64,000 bases of DNA from an uncultured Naasia sp. (GTDB lineage Bacteria; Actinomycetota; Actinomycetes; Actinomycetales; Microbacteriaceae), in the NCBI GenBank assembly GCA_913778905.1, contig CAJYYA010000012.1, positions 1 through 64,000 of the forward strand, written 5' to 3'. This document shows, one piece after another, positions 11,388 to 21,722 of this stretch. The notes under the pieces are model-generated. The model was not told where the DNA came from. It searched no databases and was given only the letters and a program-made list of their open reading frames with translations. Numbering within the stretch: position 1 is the first letter of the stretch; the number at the start of each line of letters is the position of its first letter. Both the position numbers and the translations under genes were made by a program.

Positions 11388-11990
11388 ATGACGAGCACGA
11401 CGCCCCGCCAGCCGATCGCCATCGCGTTCCTGTTCATCGTGACGGGGCTCGTCGGGCTCTACGCCGCGTTCCAGCTCACGCTCGACCGTTTCGCGCTCCT
11501 CGCGGACGAGACCACCAAACTGTCGTGCGACATCAACCCATTCGTGGCGTGCAGCACCGTCATCAACAGCGCGCAGGGCTCGACCTTCGGGTTCCCGAAC
11601 CCTCTGATCGGTCTCATCGGCTTCGCTGCTCCGGTCGTCGTCGGGGCCAGTCTTCTCGCGGGTGCCCGGTTCGCACGCTGGTACTGGGCTTTGTACAACG
11701 TGGGGCTGCTCGGTGCGTACGTCTTCATCCACTACCTGATGACTCAGACGGTGTTCTTCATCGGGGCTCTCTGCCCGTGGTGCCTCCTCGTGTGGTTCGT
11801 CACGATTCCGCTGTTCTGGTACGGGACGATCAACAATTTCGCCCGCAACTTCGGGCTGAGCGGTGGAGCCCAGGCGTTCTTCCGGAAGCTGCTGCCGTTC
11901 ACCTGGCTGATCGTGCTGATCAACTACCTCGTGATCGTCCTTCTCATCGTGCAGAACTTCCCCCTGCTCCTCCCCTACCTCTTCGGCTGA
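11388..11990 (+). CDS. Vitamin K epoxide reductase (VKOR) family membrane protein
   Basis: Multi-TM protein with LSCDINPFVACSTV Cys pair and ALCPWC CXXC motif. Confidence 0.9.
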   Translation: MTSTTPRQPIAIAFLFIVTGLVGLYAAFQLTLDRFALLADETTKLSCDINPFVACSTVINSAQGSTFGFPNPLIGLIGFAAPVVVGASLLAGARFARWYWALYNVGLLGAYVFIHYLMTQTVFFIGALCPWCLLVWFVTIPLFWYGTINNFARNFGLSGGAQAFFRKLLPFTWLIVLINYLVIVLLIVQNFPLLLPYLFG

Positions 11991-12010
11991 CACCGGCGTC
12001 GGACACGACG

Positions 12011-12042
12011 AAGGCCCCGACTCGCGACGAGTCGGGGCCTTC
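12011..12042. terminator. Bidirectional intrinsic terminator between VKOR and ndk
   Basis: AAGGCCCCGACTCGCGACGAGTCGGGGCCTT inverted repeat between convergent genes. Confidence 0.8.
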
Positions 12043-12050
12043 TTCGTGGA

Positions 12051-12464
12051 TCAGAACCAGAGGGCGAGCTCGCGGGCGGCGGACTCGGGCGAGTCGCTGC
12101 CGTGCACGAGGTTCTGCTGCACCTTGAGGCCCCAGTCGCGGCCGAGGTCGCCGCGGATCGTTCCGGGTGCCGCCGTCGTCGGGTCGGTGGTGCCCGCGAG
12201 GGAGCGGAATCCCTCGATCACACGGTCGCCCGCGATGCGGATCGCGACGATCGGGCCCGACTCCATGAACTCGACGAGCGGCTCGTAGAAGGGCTTGCCC
12301 ACGTGCTCCTCGTAGTGCTTCGAGAGCAGGTCGCGGTCGGCGTCGACGAGCTGGATGTCGACGAGCGAGTATCCCTTGGCTTCGATGCGGCGGAGGATCT
12401 CGCCCGTGAGGCCGCGGGCCACACCGTCGGGCTTGATCAGGACGAGGGTTTCTTCAACGGTCAT
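12051..12464 (-). CDS. ndk: Nucleoside diphosphate kinase
   Basis: VEETLVLIKPDGVARGLTGEILRRIEAKGY ... NLVHGSDSPESA. Confidence 0.97.
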   Translation of the reverse strand: MTVEETLVLIKPDGVARGLTGEILRRIEAKGYSLVDIQLVDADRDLLSKHYEEHVGKPFYEPLVEFMESGPIVAIRIAGDRVIEGFRSLAGTTDPTTAAPGTIRGDLGRDWGLKVQQNLVHGSDSPESAARELALWF

Positions 12465-12539
12465 GAGTCTCTTCTTTCGTGAGATCGGTCGGATCGTGCG
12501 GTCGATGGCCGGGCGGGCAGCCGGCCCGGATGCGGAAAA

Positions 12540-12920
12540 TCAGGCGGCGGAGCCGGGCGGTCGCTCGTCGAGAGCGCGGCCCGCGACGACCATGCAGTAG
12601 GCCCACATGGCGACGAAAATGCCCGCGACCAGGAAGATCATGGGTTCGAGCAGGCCGCCGGCCATGAAGGCGAGCTGGCAGAACCAGCCGAGCCAGACGG
12701 CCCACGGATACCGCATCAGCCCGGCGGTGATGAGCATCAGCAGGCTGAGACCGATGCCGAGCGACAGGGCCAGGGGCCACGGAAGCTTCTGCAGACCGCC
12801 GAGGACCAGACCGGCGAGGAACACGATCACGAACTCGAAGCCGAGGACGATCGACCCGAGCTTCTCGGCGAGGCTCCGGTTGCGTTTGGGTCTCGGAGCC
12901 CGAGCGGAACGAGCGCTCAT
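12540..12920 (-). CDS. DUF4233 membrane protein
   Basis: 126 aa, about 4 TM, between ndk and folC as in many actinobacteria. Confidence 0.8.
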   Translation of the reverse strand: MSARSARAPRPKRNRSLAEKLGSIVLGFEFVIVFLAGLVLGGLQKLPWPLALSLGIGLSLLMLITAGLMRYPWAVWLGWFCQLAFMAGGLLEPMIFLVAGIFVAMWAYCMVVAGRALDERPPGSAA

Positions 12921-14293
12921 ACGGTCCCCTTCCAGTTCTGTTCCTCGGCGATCTCGATGACCTTGCCGACGAGGGCGATCGAGCCGAACACGAGTACAGC
13001 ACCCTTGGGTGAATCGCGGATGTCGTCCCGAGCCGCGTCGAGCGCGACCGTCAGTGTGGGTTCGACGCGAACGCGATCGGCCCCCGCGACGCGGACGGCG
13101 ATCGCGGCGAGCTCGTCGACATCGAGGGTGCGGTCGGACGGTGCGAACGTGACGACAAACTCGTCGACGACCGGCTCCAGCTCGCGCAGAAGCCCTTCCG
13201 CGTCCTTGTCGCCGAGCACCGCGACGACGGCGACGACCCGGTCGAAGGTGAAGTAGGTCTGCAGCGCCGCCGCGAGCGAGGCCGCGCCGTGCGGATTGTG
13301 CGCTGCGTCGACGAGCACGGTCGGCTCGATGCCGACGAGCTGGAGGCGGCCCGGCGAGGTCGCTGTGCCGAAGCCCTCCGCGACGGTATCGGAGTCGAGC
13401 GCTCCCGTCTCCCCGCCGAGGAACGCCTCGACGGCGGCGAGGGCGACCGCCGCGTTGTGGGCCTGATGCTCGCCGTAGAGCGGGACGTAGAGCTCGTCGT
13501 AGGAACCGGCGAGCCCGGTGATCGTGACGGTCTGACCACCGACGCCGACTGTGCTGACGGCCTGGAAGTCACGGCCCTCGAGGGTGACGCTCGCCTCGCT
13601 GAGCTCGGCGGCGCGCTCGATCTCGGCGATCGCCTCCGGGGCCTGAACTGCGCTGATCACCTGCGCGGACGGCTTGATGATGCCGGCCTTCGTGCGGGCG
13701 ATCTCGCCGATCGTCGACCCGAGGCGCGCCTGATGGTCGAGCGCGACCGGGGTGAAGACGGCGATCTGCGCATCGGCGACGTTGGTCGCATCCCACTCCC
13801 CGCCCATCCCGACCTCGATGACCGCCACATCGACGGGCGCGTCGGCGAAAGCCGCGTAGGCGAGGATCACCAGGGCCTCGAAGTAGGTCAACGGCAGCTC
13901 GTCGGCTGCCTCCAGCTCGCGGTCGACGATGCCGAGGTAGGGCTCGATGTCGCGCCAGTTCGCGACGAGGCGCTCGTCGGAGATCGGCTCCCCGTCGATG
14001 ACGATCCGCTCGTTGAACTTCACGAGGTGCGGGCTCGTCAGCAGACCGGGTCGCAGGCCGTGCGCACGCAACAGGCTGTCGATCATCCGGCTCGTCGACG
14101 TCTTGCCGTTCGTGCCCGCGATCTGGATGACGGGATAAGCGCGCTGCGGGTCACCGAGGAGGTCGACGGCACGTCGAACCGGCTCGAGACGTGGCTGCGG
14201 TGAGCCCTCGCCAAGACGGTCGAGCAGCTCGGAGACGACCTGCTCGGCCTCGTCGGCCCAGTCGTCCTCGAAGGAGTCGATGGAGTCAGACAT
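12917..14293 (-). CDS. folC: Folylpolyglutamate/dihydrofolate synthase
   Basis: [35 protein letters not shown] Mur-ligase-type motif. Confidence 0.93.
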   Translation of the reverse strand: MSDSIDSFEDDWADEAEQVVSELLDRLGEGSPQPRLEPVRRAVDLLGDPQRAYPVIQIAGTNGKTSTSRMIDSLLRAHGLRPGLLTSPHLVKFNERIVIDGEPISDERLVANWRDIEPYLGIVDRELEAADELPLTYFEALVILAYAAFADAPVDVAVIEVGMGGEWDATNVADAQIAVFTPVALDHQARLGSTIGEIARTKAGIIKPSAQVISAVQAPEAIAEIERAAELSEASVTLEGRDFQAVSTVGVGGQTVTITGLAGSYDELYVPLYGEHQAHNAAVALAAVEAFLGGETGALDSDTVAEGFGTATSPGRLQLVGIEPTVLVDAAHNPHGAASLAAALQTYFTFDRVVAVVAVLGDKDAEGLLRELEPVVDEFVVTFAPSDRTLDVDELAAIAVRVAGADRVRVEPTLTVALDAARDDIRDSPKGAVLVFGSIALVGKVIEIAEEQNWKGTV

Positions 14294-17200
14294 TCACGAT
14301 CACCGGTCCCGTCTTGCGGAGTTCGAAGCGGCCGCCGTCCGTTGCACCCCAGGTCCCGGCGGGGAGGAGCGTCACGTGGCCGTCGGCCCAGGTGGGGAGG
14401 ATGCCGGTGGCGTCCGTCGTCGCGGGAGCGAACTCGACGCCCGTCGCGAGGGTCTCCCCGGCGATGAGATCGCGATGCGCCTCCAGAACAGCCTCGAGTT
14501 CCGTGTCGCCCTCGAAGCGGAGATCGATGCGGTCGGACACGTCGAGGCCGGCCGTTCGGCGGGCCTGCTGGATGTCGCGGACGAGGTCGCGGGCGTGGCC
14601 CTCGGCCTCGAGCTCGGGGGTCACGACGGTGTCGAGGAGAAGGAACCCGGAGCCCGGGAGGACCGCCACGGCTCCGCTCGCGTCGCCGGATCCCGACGTC
14701 TCGAGCACGAGCTCGTACTCGCCGTCCTGCAGCTCGTAGCCACCCGCGGTCACGGTCTCGCCGTCGCGGCTCCAGTCGCCCGACTTCGACGCCTTGATGA
14801 CGTGCTGGACGTTCTTGCCCAGGCGGGGCCCGAGGGCACGAGCGTTGACGGTCAGTCGCGTACTGATGCCGTACGTCTCGGCGCTGCCGCCTTCGAGCTC
14901 GACGAGCGTCACCGACTTGAGGTTGAGCTCCTCGCGGAGAATCGCCTCGAAGGGGTGGAGCGCGGCGGCGTCGGCGGTCACGATGGTGAGACCCGCGAGA
15001 GGCAGACGCACGCGGAGGCCCGCCTGCTTGCGCAGCGCCAGGGCCGCCGAGGTGACGGCGCGAACACGGTCCATGGTCGCGACGAGGGCATCGTCGACCG
15101 GGAACTCGGCCGCCTCGGGCCAATCGGCGAGGTGCACGCTGCGCCCGCCCGTCAGGCCGCGCCAGACCTCCTCGGAGACCAGCGGGATGAGGGGAGCCGC
15201 GACGCGGGAGAGGGTCTCGAGAACCGTGTACAGCGTGTCGAACGCCTCCGCATCCCCGCGCCAGAAGCGCTCGCGGCTTCGACGCACGTACCAGTTGGTG
15301 AGCACGTCGGCGAAGTCGCGGAGTCGGCCGGCCGCGGTGGACGCCTCGAACGACTCGAAGTCGCTCGTGGTCTCGGCGACGAGCGCACCGAGCTTGGCGA
15401 GGATGTAGCGGTCGAGCACGTCCGTCGAGTCGGCGCGACGCGTGGCGGTGTAGCCGTTCTCTCCCGTCGCATTCGCGTAGAGGGTGAAGAAGTAGTACGT
15501 GCTCCACAGCGGCAGCAGCAGCTGGCGGACCCCCTCGCGGATGCCCTCCTCGGTGACGATGAGGTTCCCGCCGCGCAGGACGGGGCTCGAGAGCAGGAAC
15601 CAGCGCATGGCGTCGGACCCGTCGCGCTCGAAGACCTCGGAAACGTCGGGATAGTTACGCAGCGACTTCGACATCTTCTGGCCGTCGTTGCCCAGCACGA
15701 TGCCGTGGCTCACGACGTTCTTGAAAGCCGGGCGGTCGAAGAGCGCGGTCGAGAGGGTGTGCAGCGTGTAGAACCAGCCGCGGGTCTGCCCGATGTACTC
15801 GACGATGAAGTCGGCCGGGTTGTGGGTGTCGAACCAGTCTTCGTTCTCGAACGGGTAGTGGACCTGCGCGAACGGCATCGACCCGGAGTCGAACCACACA
15901 TCGAGCACGTCCTCGATGCGGCGCATGGTGCTCTTCCCCGTCGGGTCGTCGGGGTTCGGGCGCGTGAGGTCGTCGATGAAGGGGCGGTGCAGGTCGGGCT
16001 CGCCGTCCGCGTTCAGGGGCAGACGGCCGAAGTCGCGCTCGATCTCTTCGAGCGAGCCGTAGACGTCCACGCGCGGGTACTCGGGGTCGTCGCTGCGCCA
16101 CACCGGGATGGGACTGCCCCAGTAGCGGTTGCGCGAGATCGACCAGTCGCGGGCGCCGGCGACCCACTTGCCGAACTGGCCGTCCTTGACGTTCTCCGGG
16201 ATCCACTCGATCTGCTGATTGAGCTCCTCCATGCGGTCGCGGAACTGCGTCACGCGCACGAACCAGCTCGACACCGCCTTGTAGATGAGCGGCTTGCGGC
16301 AACGCCAGCAGTGCGGGTAGCTGTGCTCGTAGCTGGCCTGGCGGAGGAGGCGCCCCTTCTCCTTGAGCAGCTTCACGAGCGCCTTGTTGGCGTCGAAGAC
16401 CTGGAGACCCGCGACCTCGGCGACGTTCGGAAGGAATTTCCCACCCTCGTCGACCGAGATGATCGTGGGAATGCCTGCCGCGGTGCAGACCAGCTGGTCG
16501 TCCTCACCATAGGCCGGGGCCTGGTGGACGATACCGGTGCCCTCACCCGTCGCGACGTAGTCGGCGACGAGGATCTGCCAGGCCCTTTCGGTGCCGTACT
16601 TCTCGGTGTCGGCGTAGTAGTCCCACAGCCGGTCGTAGTGGACGCCGTCGAGCTCCGAGCCCTTCAGGGTGCGCGTGATGCCCGCCTTGGCCGACTCGGC
16701 GTCGTCGTAGCCGAGCTCCTTCGCGTAGTTTCCGACCAGGTCGGCGGCCAGGAGGTACTCGGCGCCCATGACCTCCACGTCGAGCGCCGGGCCTTCGCCC
16801 AGGTCGCCCGCGAGCGAATCCGGGGCCTCCGAGTCGGGCGTGCCGTTGGGGCCCGAGCGCACGATCGCGTACTCGATGTCGGGGCCGACCGCGAGCGCGA
16901 GGTTGGTGGGCAGGGTCCACGGGGTCGTCGTCCACGCGAGTGCCCGGACCGCGGTGAGGCCGAGCGCTTCGGCACGGGCCCCGACGAGCGGGAAGGTGAC
17001 CGTCACGGTCTGGTCCTGACGCATCTTGTAGACGTCGTCGTCCATGCGCAGCTCGTGGTTGCTGAGCGGGGTCTCGTCGTTCCAGCAGTAGGGCAGCACG
17101 CGGAAGCCCTCGTAGGCGAGGCCCTTGTCGTAGAGCTGCTTGAACGCCCAGATGACGCTCTCCATGAAGGTCACATCGAGCGTCTTGTAGTCGCCCTCGA

Positions 17201-17672
17201 AGTCGACCCAGCGGGCCGCGCGGGTGACGTACTCCTCCCACTCCTGCGTGTAGCGGAGCACGGACTCGCGCGCGGCAGCGTTGAACGTCTCGATGCCCAT
17301 GGCCTCGATCTCGCCCTTGGTGGTGATGCCGAGCTGGCGCATCGCCTCGAGCTCGGCGGGCAGGCCGTGGGTGTCCCAGCCGAAGCGGCGGTGCACCTGC
17401 TTGCCGCGCATGGTCTGAAAGCGCGGGAACGCGTCCTTCGCATAGCTGGTCAGCAGGTGCCCGTAGTGCGGAAGGCCGTTGGCGAAGGGCGGGCCGTCGT
17501 AGAAGACCCATTCGTCCGCGCCTTCGCGCTGGTCGATGGAGGCATGGAACGTGGCATCCGTCTTCCAGTACTCGAGGATCCCGGTCTCGACGGACGGGAA
17601 CTTCGGCGACGGGACGACGCCGAACGCGGCGCCGGGGGCGCGAGTGGAGGCGTCGGGATTCTTCGGGTACAT
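14286..17672 (-). CDS. ileS: Isoleucyl-tRNA synthetase
   Basis: HYGHLL (HIGH) and [13 protein letters not shown] (KMSKS) motifs; start [11 protein letters not shown] at 17672, shorter than the track ORF. Confidence 0.97.
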   Translation of the reverse strand: MYPKNPDASTRAPGAAFGVVPSPKFPSVETGILEYWKTDATFHASIDQREGADEWVFYDGPPFANGLPHYGHLLTSYAKDAFPRFQTMRGKQVHRRFGWDTHGLPAELEAMRQLGITTKGEIEAMGIETFNAAARESVLRYTQEWEEYVTRAARWVDFEGDYKTLDVTFMESVIWAFKQLYDKGLAYEGFRVLPYCWNDETPLSNHELRMDDDVYKMRQDQTVTVTFPLVGARAEALGLTAVRALAWTTTPWTLPTNLALAVGPDIEYAIVRSGPNGTPDSEAPDSLAGDLGEGPALDVEVMGAEYLLAADLVGNYAKELGYDDAESAKAGITRTLKGSELDGVHYDRLWDYYADTEKYGTERAWQILVADYVATGEGTGIVHQAPAYGEDDQLVCTAAGIPTIISVDEGGKFLPNVAEVAGLQVFDANKALVKLLKEKGRLLRQASYEHSYPHCWRCRKPLIYKAVSSWFVRVTQFRDRMEELNQQIEWIPENVKDGQFGKWVAGARDWSISRNRYWGSPIPVWRSDDPEYPRVDVYGSLEEIERDFGRLPLNADGEPDLHRPFIDDLTRPNPDDPTGKSTMRRIEDVLDVWFDSGSMPFAQVHYPFENEDWFDTHNPADFIVEYIGQTRGWFYTLHTLSTALFDRPAFKNVVSHGIVLGNDGQKMSKSLRNYPDVSEVFERDGSDAMRWFLLSSPVLRGGNLIVTEEGIREGVRQLLLPLWSTYYFFTLYANATGENGYTATRRADSTDVLDRYILAKLGALVAETTSDFESFEASTAAGRLRDFADVLTNWYVRRSRERFWRGDAEAFDTLYTVLETLSRVAAPLIPLVSEEVWRGLTGGRSVHLADWPEAAEFPVDDALVATMDRVRAVTSAALALRKQAGLRVRLPLAGLTIVTADAAALHPFEAILREELNLKSVTLVELEGGSAETYGISTRLTVNARALGPRLGKNVQHVIKASKSGDWSRDGETVTAGGYELQDGEYELVLETSGSGDASGAVAVLPGSGFLLLDTVVTPELEAEGHARDLVRDIQQARRTAGLDVSDRIDLRFEGDTELEAVLEAHRDLIAGETLATGVEFAPATTDATGILPTWADGHVTLLPAGTWGATDGGRFELRKTGPVIVNV

Positions 17673-17860
17673 CGGTGCTCCTGGTGTTCCTGCGTGACCT
17701 GTGTCAGCACGAGGACGCCTGTCGGTTCCGAGATATTCGGCCGGCGAGCGCGGTACCACCTCGCTTGGCCCGTCGCGTCGCCACGCCGGACCCTCTCGAT
17801 GCGAGCTGTGACGGGCTCACCCGCTCGGTTCTACTGAGCCCGCCTCACGACGGAACCGTT
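17673..17860 (-). promoter_or_regulatory. T-box riboswitch leader of ileS
   Basis: Reverse complement contains the T-box core GAGGTGGTACCGCGC (17747-17761), a candidate ATC (Ile) specifier (17797-17799), AGTAGAA and stem-forming GGGCTCA...TGAGCCC, ending at CAGGAG just before the ileS ATG. Confidence 0.9.
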
Positions 17861-17958
17861 CTTCCGAGGACTCCCCGGTGATGGCCGGATCGATGTCTTC
17901 TGCGGGTAATCCTAATCCGTCACGCCGGTGTCGCCAGCGCCTTCAGTACCCTGGCCCG

Positions 17959-18453
17959 ATGGGAACGCTGACGGTTCTGGTGACGCTGATCTGGATCGGC
18001 GCTCTCGTCGACGTGATCCTGTCCCCCGCCGAGCGCGTGAAGCGCCTGCCGAAGGTCGCCTGGGTGCTCATCGTGGCGTTCCTCTCGCTGATCGGCGCGC
18101 TGCTGTGGTTCGGCCTCGGCCGCGACTGGTCGGGCCTCGTGCGTCCGCCGCGGATGCCGGACCGCCTGCGACCGCAGGCGCTCGGGCCGCAGCAGGGCGG
18201 AGAGTTCCGCGCCACTCCCCTCGGCGACCCGCGCAGCACCGAGCAGCAGCTCGAGGATCTCGACCGCGAGATCGCGTTCTACAAGCGCAAGGCCGAGCTC
18301 GAGGCGAAGCGGCCGAAGCTCGCGATCGAGGCTGCCCCGGGCGATCGGGCCGAGGATCGGGCGGGTGCGGACGCGAACGCGGACCCGTCGACTTCCGGCG
18401 GTCCCGGGGATGACGATGTCCTGAGCCCCGATCCGTCCCGCGACAAGGAGTGA
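17959..18453 (+). CDS. PLDc_N-domain (cardiolipin synthase N-terminal-like) membrane protein
   Basis: MGTLTVLVTLIWIGALVDVILSPAERVKRLPKVAWVLIVAFLSLIGALLWFGLGRDW. Confidence 0.8.
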   Translation: MGTLTVLVTLIWIGALVDVILSPAERVKRLPKVAWVLIVAFLSLIGALLWFGLGRDWSGLVRPPRMPDRLRPQALGPQQGGEFRATPLGDPRSTEQQLEDLDREIAFYKRKAELEAKRPKLAIEAAPGDRAEDRAGADANADPSTSGGPGDDDVLSPDPSRDKE

Positions 18454-19289
18454 TTCCCGTGACCCAGCCCGACTACCTCGACGCCAACCGCGCGAACTGG
18501 AACGACCGCGCCGACGCGCACTCGGAACACGGCACCGGTTATCTCGTGGAGAGGTACATCGCCGACCGCGAGCTCCTGTCGGACGTGGTCCGTTTCGACG
18601 TCGAGCGGCTCGGCGACATCCGAGGGCTCCGGACCGTGCACCTGCAGTGCCACATCGGCACCGATACCCTCTCGCTCGCACGGCTGGGCGCGCGGGTGAC
18701 GGGGCTCGATTTCTCGTCATCGGCTGTGCGAGCGGCTCGCGAGCTCGTCGCGGAGACGGGCGACGCGGTCGATTTCGTGCAGTCCGACGTCTACGGGGCG
18801 ACCGACGTCCTCGACGCGGGGAGCTTCGATCTCGTCTTCACCGGAATCGGCGCCCTCTGCTGGCTGCCCGATATCGACCGCTGGGCCGCGACAGTAGCCG
18901 CGCTGCTGAAGTCGGGCGGCCGGCTGCACCTCCGGGAGACGCACCCGATCGTGTGGAGCGCCGACGAGCGCATCCCCGACGGCCCCCACCTGCGCTTCCC
19001 CTACTACGAGCAGGCGGAGCCGCTGGCCTGGGACGACGACACCACGTACGTCGAGGTCGACACACCGATCACCGCGACGAAGACGTTCGAATGGAACCGC
19101 GGACTCGGAGAGATCGCCACCGCGCTGCTGAACCACGGCATGCGCCTGACGATGCTCGTCGAGCACGACAGCATTCCGTACGAGGCGCTGCCCGGGCTGC
19201 TCGAGGACCGCGGCGACGGAGAGTGGGGCGTCATCCGACAGCCCGCCGCCTATCCCCTGACCTACACATTGCAGGCCGTGAAGGAGTAG
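18450..19289 (+). CDS. Class I SAM-dependent methyltransferase
   Basis: VHLQCHIGTDTLSLARLGARVTGLDFSSSAVRAAR motif I. Confidence 0.88.
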   Translation: MIPVTQPDYLDANRANWNDRADAHSEHGTGYLVERYIADRELLSDVVRFDVERLGDIRGLRTVHLQCHIGTDTLSLARLGARVTGLDFSSSAVRAARELVAETGDAVDFVQSDVYGATDVLDAGSFDLVFTGIGALCWLPDIDRWAATVAALLKSGGRLHLRETHPIVWSADERIPDGPHLRFPYYEQAEPLAWDDDTTYVEVDTPITATKTFEWNRGLGEIATALLNHGMRLTMLVEHDSIPYEALPGLLEDRGDGEWGVIRQPAAYPLTYTLQAVKE

Positions 19290-19435
19290 CTCGGCGAGAC
19301 CTCGGCGACGGCGGATCCCGTCTCCTCCACAGGTGCTTCCGAGGGCCGTTTCACCACAGGAGAAAGTGGATAATTCGATACCTGATCAGTCTTTTTCCTC
19401 TTGATTCGGGTGCCCGGTGATGGTTGGATAGACCT

Positions 19436-20782
19436 ATGCCCTCCACCCCTCAGGACACCCCCGGCGGCCCCGCCGAGGCGCCCCGAGGGCTTGTGGATCA
19501 GCTGACCGCGACGACCGCGTCCGCGCGGCGTCTGGCCGCGAAGCGGTACGAACTCATCGACCGCCTACGGCTCGCCGCCGAGACCGAAACGGGCGCCACA
19601 TGGTCGGACCCGGATGATCTCGCCTGGCGGGATCTGCGCGCCGAGGTCGCCGCGGCGACACAGGTGCACGAGCGCGTCGCGGGTGGCGACATCGAGCTCG
19701 CCCGCCGGCTCGTGCACGACTTCCCCTCCACCCTGGGCGGGATGCGGGACGGGGCCGTGCCCGAGACGCATGCACGGGTTCTCGTGACCCACTCGGCAGG
19801 CCTGTCACCTGAGTTATGGCCGGTGTACGAGGCCGAGCTGCTCCCGTTCGCCGGACAACTGATCCGGTCCCGGTTCGAGAAGCTCGCCCGGGAACTGCGG
19901 GCATCCCTCGAACCCGAAGCGGTGATCGAACGACACCGGGAAGCCGTGCAGGAGCGGCGGATCGCACTGGAAGCAGCACCCGACGGGATGGCCTGGTTCG
20001 GAGCACTCCTTCCCGCGGAAGACGCTGTCGGTGCCCACGCCGCGGTATCCGGCGTCGCGCGCAGTCTCATGGTCGAGGGCGAAACCCGCACCCGAGCACA
20101 GATCGAAGCGGACGTGTTCCGGGACCTGCTCGTCGACGCGACCGGGCTCACCCCGTCCGCCGGTGATGGCGCCGCGCCCGTCGTCTCTCCTGCCGCTCGG
20201 CGTGGAGTGCGCCCCGAGGTCCTGATCCACGTTCCGGTGCTCACTGCGATGGGCAAGTCCGACGACGCAGCCCTCCTCGACGGGTACGGCCCCATCGACG
20301 CCGACACCGCGCGCCAGCTGTGCGCTGAGGCGCCGGGATTCCTGCGCATCCTCACCGACCCCGAGGACGGGGCGACACTCTCGTTCGGGCGCACCACCTA
20401 CCGGGTCCCCGCCGAACTGAAGCGGTACCTGCGGGTCCGCGACGAGGTCTGCCGGTTCGTCGGCTGCACCCGCAACGCCGCACACTGCGACATCGACCAC
20501 ACGGTTCCCTGGTCGGAGGACGGCGAAACGGTCGAGGCGAACCTGGCCCACCTGTGTCGTGGGCACCACCGATTGAAAGAACGCAACAGGTGGAAGGTCC
20601 GCCACGACCCGGGCGGCATCCTGGAATGGACATCCCCCACCGGCCGCACCTACGCAACCAGACCCGCAACACACCCGATCGGGAAGAAACGCGGACCACG
20701 CGTCGGAGCACCCCCACGCGTCATGACGGACTGGCTCCTCGCCAACACCACACCCCCATCGACGGCCGACCCCGAGTTCTGA
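19436..20782 (+). CDS. DUF222 / HNH endonuclease domain protein (13E12-type)
   Basis: DUF222-like N-terminus and C-terminal HNH (CRFVGCTRNAAHCDIDHTVPWSEDGETVEANLAHLCRGHHRLKE). Confidence 0.88.
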   Translation: MPSTPQDTPGGPAEAPRGLVDQLTATTASARRLAAKRYELIDRLRLAAETETGATWSDPDDLAWRDLRAEVAAATQVHERVAGGDIELARRLVHDFPSTLGGMRDGAVPETHARVLVTHSAGLSPELWPVYEAELLPFAGQLIRSRFEKLARELRASLEPEAVIERHREAVQERRIALEAAPDGMAWFGALLPAEDAVGAHAAVSGVARSLMVEGETRTRAQIEADVFRDLLVDATGLTPSAGDGAAPVVSPAARRGVRPEVLIHVPVLTAMGKSDDAALLDGYGPIDADTARQLCAEAPGFLRILTDPEDGATLSFGRTTYRVPAELKRYLRVRDEVCRFVGCTRNAAHCDIDHTVPWSEDGETVEANLAHLCRGHHRLKERNRWKVRHDPGGILEWTSPTGRTYATRPATHPIGKKRGPRVGAPPRVMTDWLLANTTPPSTADPEF

Positions 20783-20794
20783 CACCGCCCCGCG

Positions 20795-20972
20795 CTCTCG
20801 GTACGTCGCTGCGCTCCTACTCGAGCCGTCTCGATACGGGACGCTCCGCGGCCCTACTCGACGACCGGAGCGACTTCCGCCACTCGACGACTGCGGCGAC
20901 CTCTGGAGGTCGAGTAGGCGCCGCGAAGCGCGCCGTACCGAGACCGGCCGAGTAGCCGCAGGCGTACCGAGG
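20795..20972. repeat. Palindromic intergenic repeat, copy A
   Basis: Contains CTCGGTACG / CTACTCGA...GGTCGAGTAGGCGCCGCGAAGCGCGCCGTACCGAGA; shares words with copies at 26932 and 54443. Confidence 0.75.
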
Positions 20973-20993
20973 CCCACCGATCGCCCCGCGCGC

Positions 20994-21608
20994 TCAGGCG
21001 GAGCGCGAAGACCCGAGACCCGCGCGCAGGGGAACGAGGGCCGCGTCGACCCACGGGGCGAGGGTGCCGCGACGGCTGCCCGCACGAGCCCAGTCGACCG
21101 CCGCGGTGGCAACGGCCGCGGCCAGGGCGGCCGAGGTGGAACGGGCAATCGTGCGCTCCATGCCTCCGTGCTTCTCGAGGTGATCGGCGAGCGCCGCCGC
21201 CAGTGCCGCGAAACGCGGGAGCGCCGACGCGCCCAGCTCGTCGCCGATGCCCATCGCCTCGGCTTCGGTCACCGCCCACGGCGCCCGCTCGGGGCCGAAG
21301 TCGGCCGCCACGGCGAGCACCGCCGCCACCGCCTCCTCCATCGCACGCCCCGGGTCGACCGCCTCGTCGGCCGAGACGCGCCCCAGCTCCTCGGCGAGGC
21401 GGTGGGCGCTGTCGTCGACTCCGACCCAGAGCACGTCGCTCTTCGCAGCGAAGTAGTTGAAGAAGCTCGCCCGGCTCACCCCGGCGCGCTGGGCGATCTG
21501 ATCGACACTAGTGCGCGGATACCCCTGCTCGAGGAACAGCTCGACCGCCGCATCCTCGATCGTCTCGCGCGACGAGCGTCGCGGACGGCCGGCACGGGCG
21601 GAGGTCAT
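20994..21608 (-). CDS. TetR family transcriptional regulator
   Basis: ETIEDAAVELFLEQGYPRTSVDQIAQRAGVSRASFFNYFAAKSDVL HTH. Confidence 0.9.
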   Translation of the reverse strand: MTSARAGRPRRSSRETIEDAAVELFLEQGYPRTSVDQIAQRAGVSRASFFNYFAAKSDVLWVGVDDSAHRLAEELGRVSADEAVDPGRAMEEAVAAVLAVAADFGPERAPWAVTEAEAMGIGDELGASALPRFAALAAALADHLEKHGGMERTIARSTSAALAAAVATAAVDWARAGSRRGTLAPWVDAALVPLRAGLGSSRSA

Positions 21609-21722
21609 GGTCACACCCGTCACGGTACCGCCCGGCGCCGCCGACGTGCAGTGCGGCTTGGCTATAGTTGTACGCCGTCCAAGAAATCAGCATCCATTCC
21701 CGAAGACGTTCCGAAAGACACG

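Noticed and set aside
14280-17837. 1185-aa plus-strand ORF opposite ileS
   Set aside because: Antisense shadow ORF of a clearly recognisable ileS; no domain signature.
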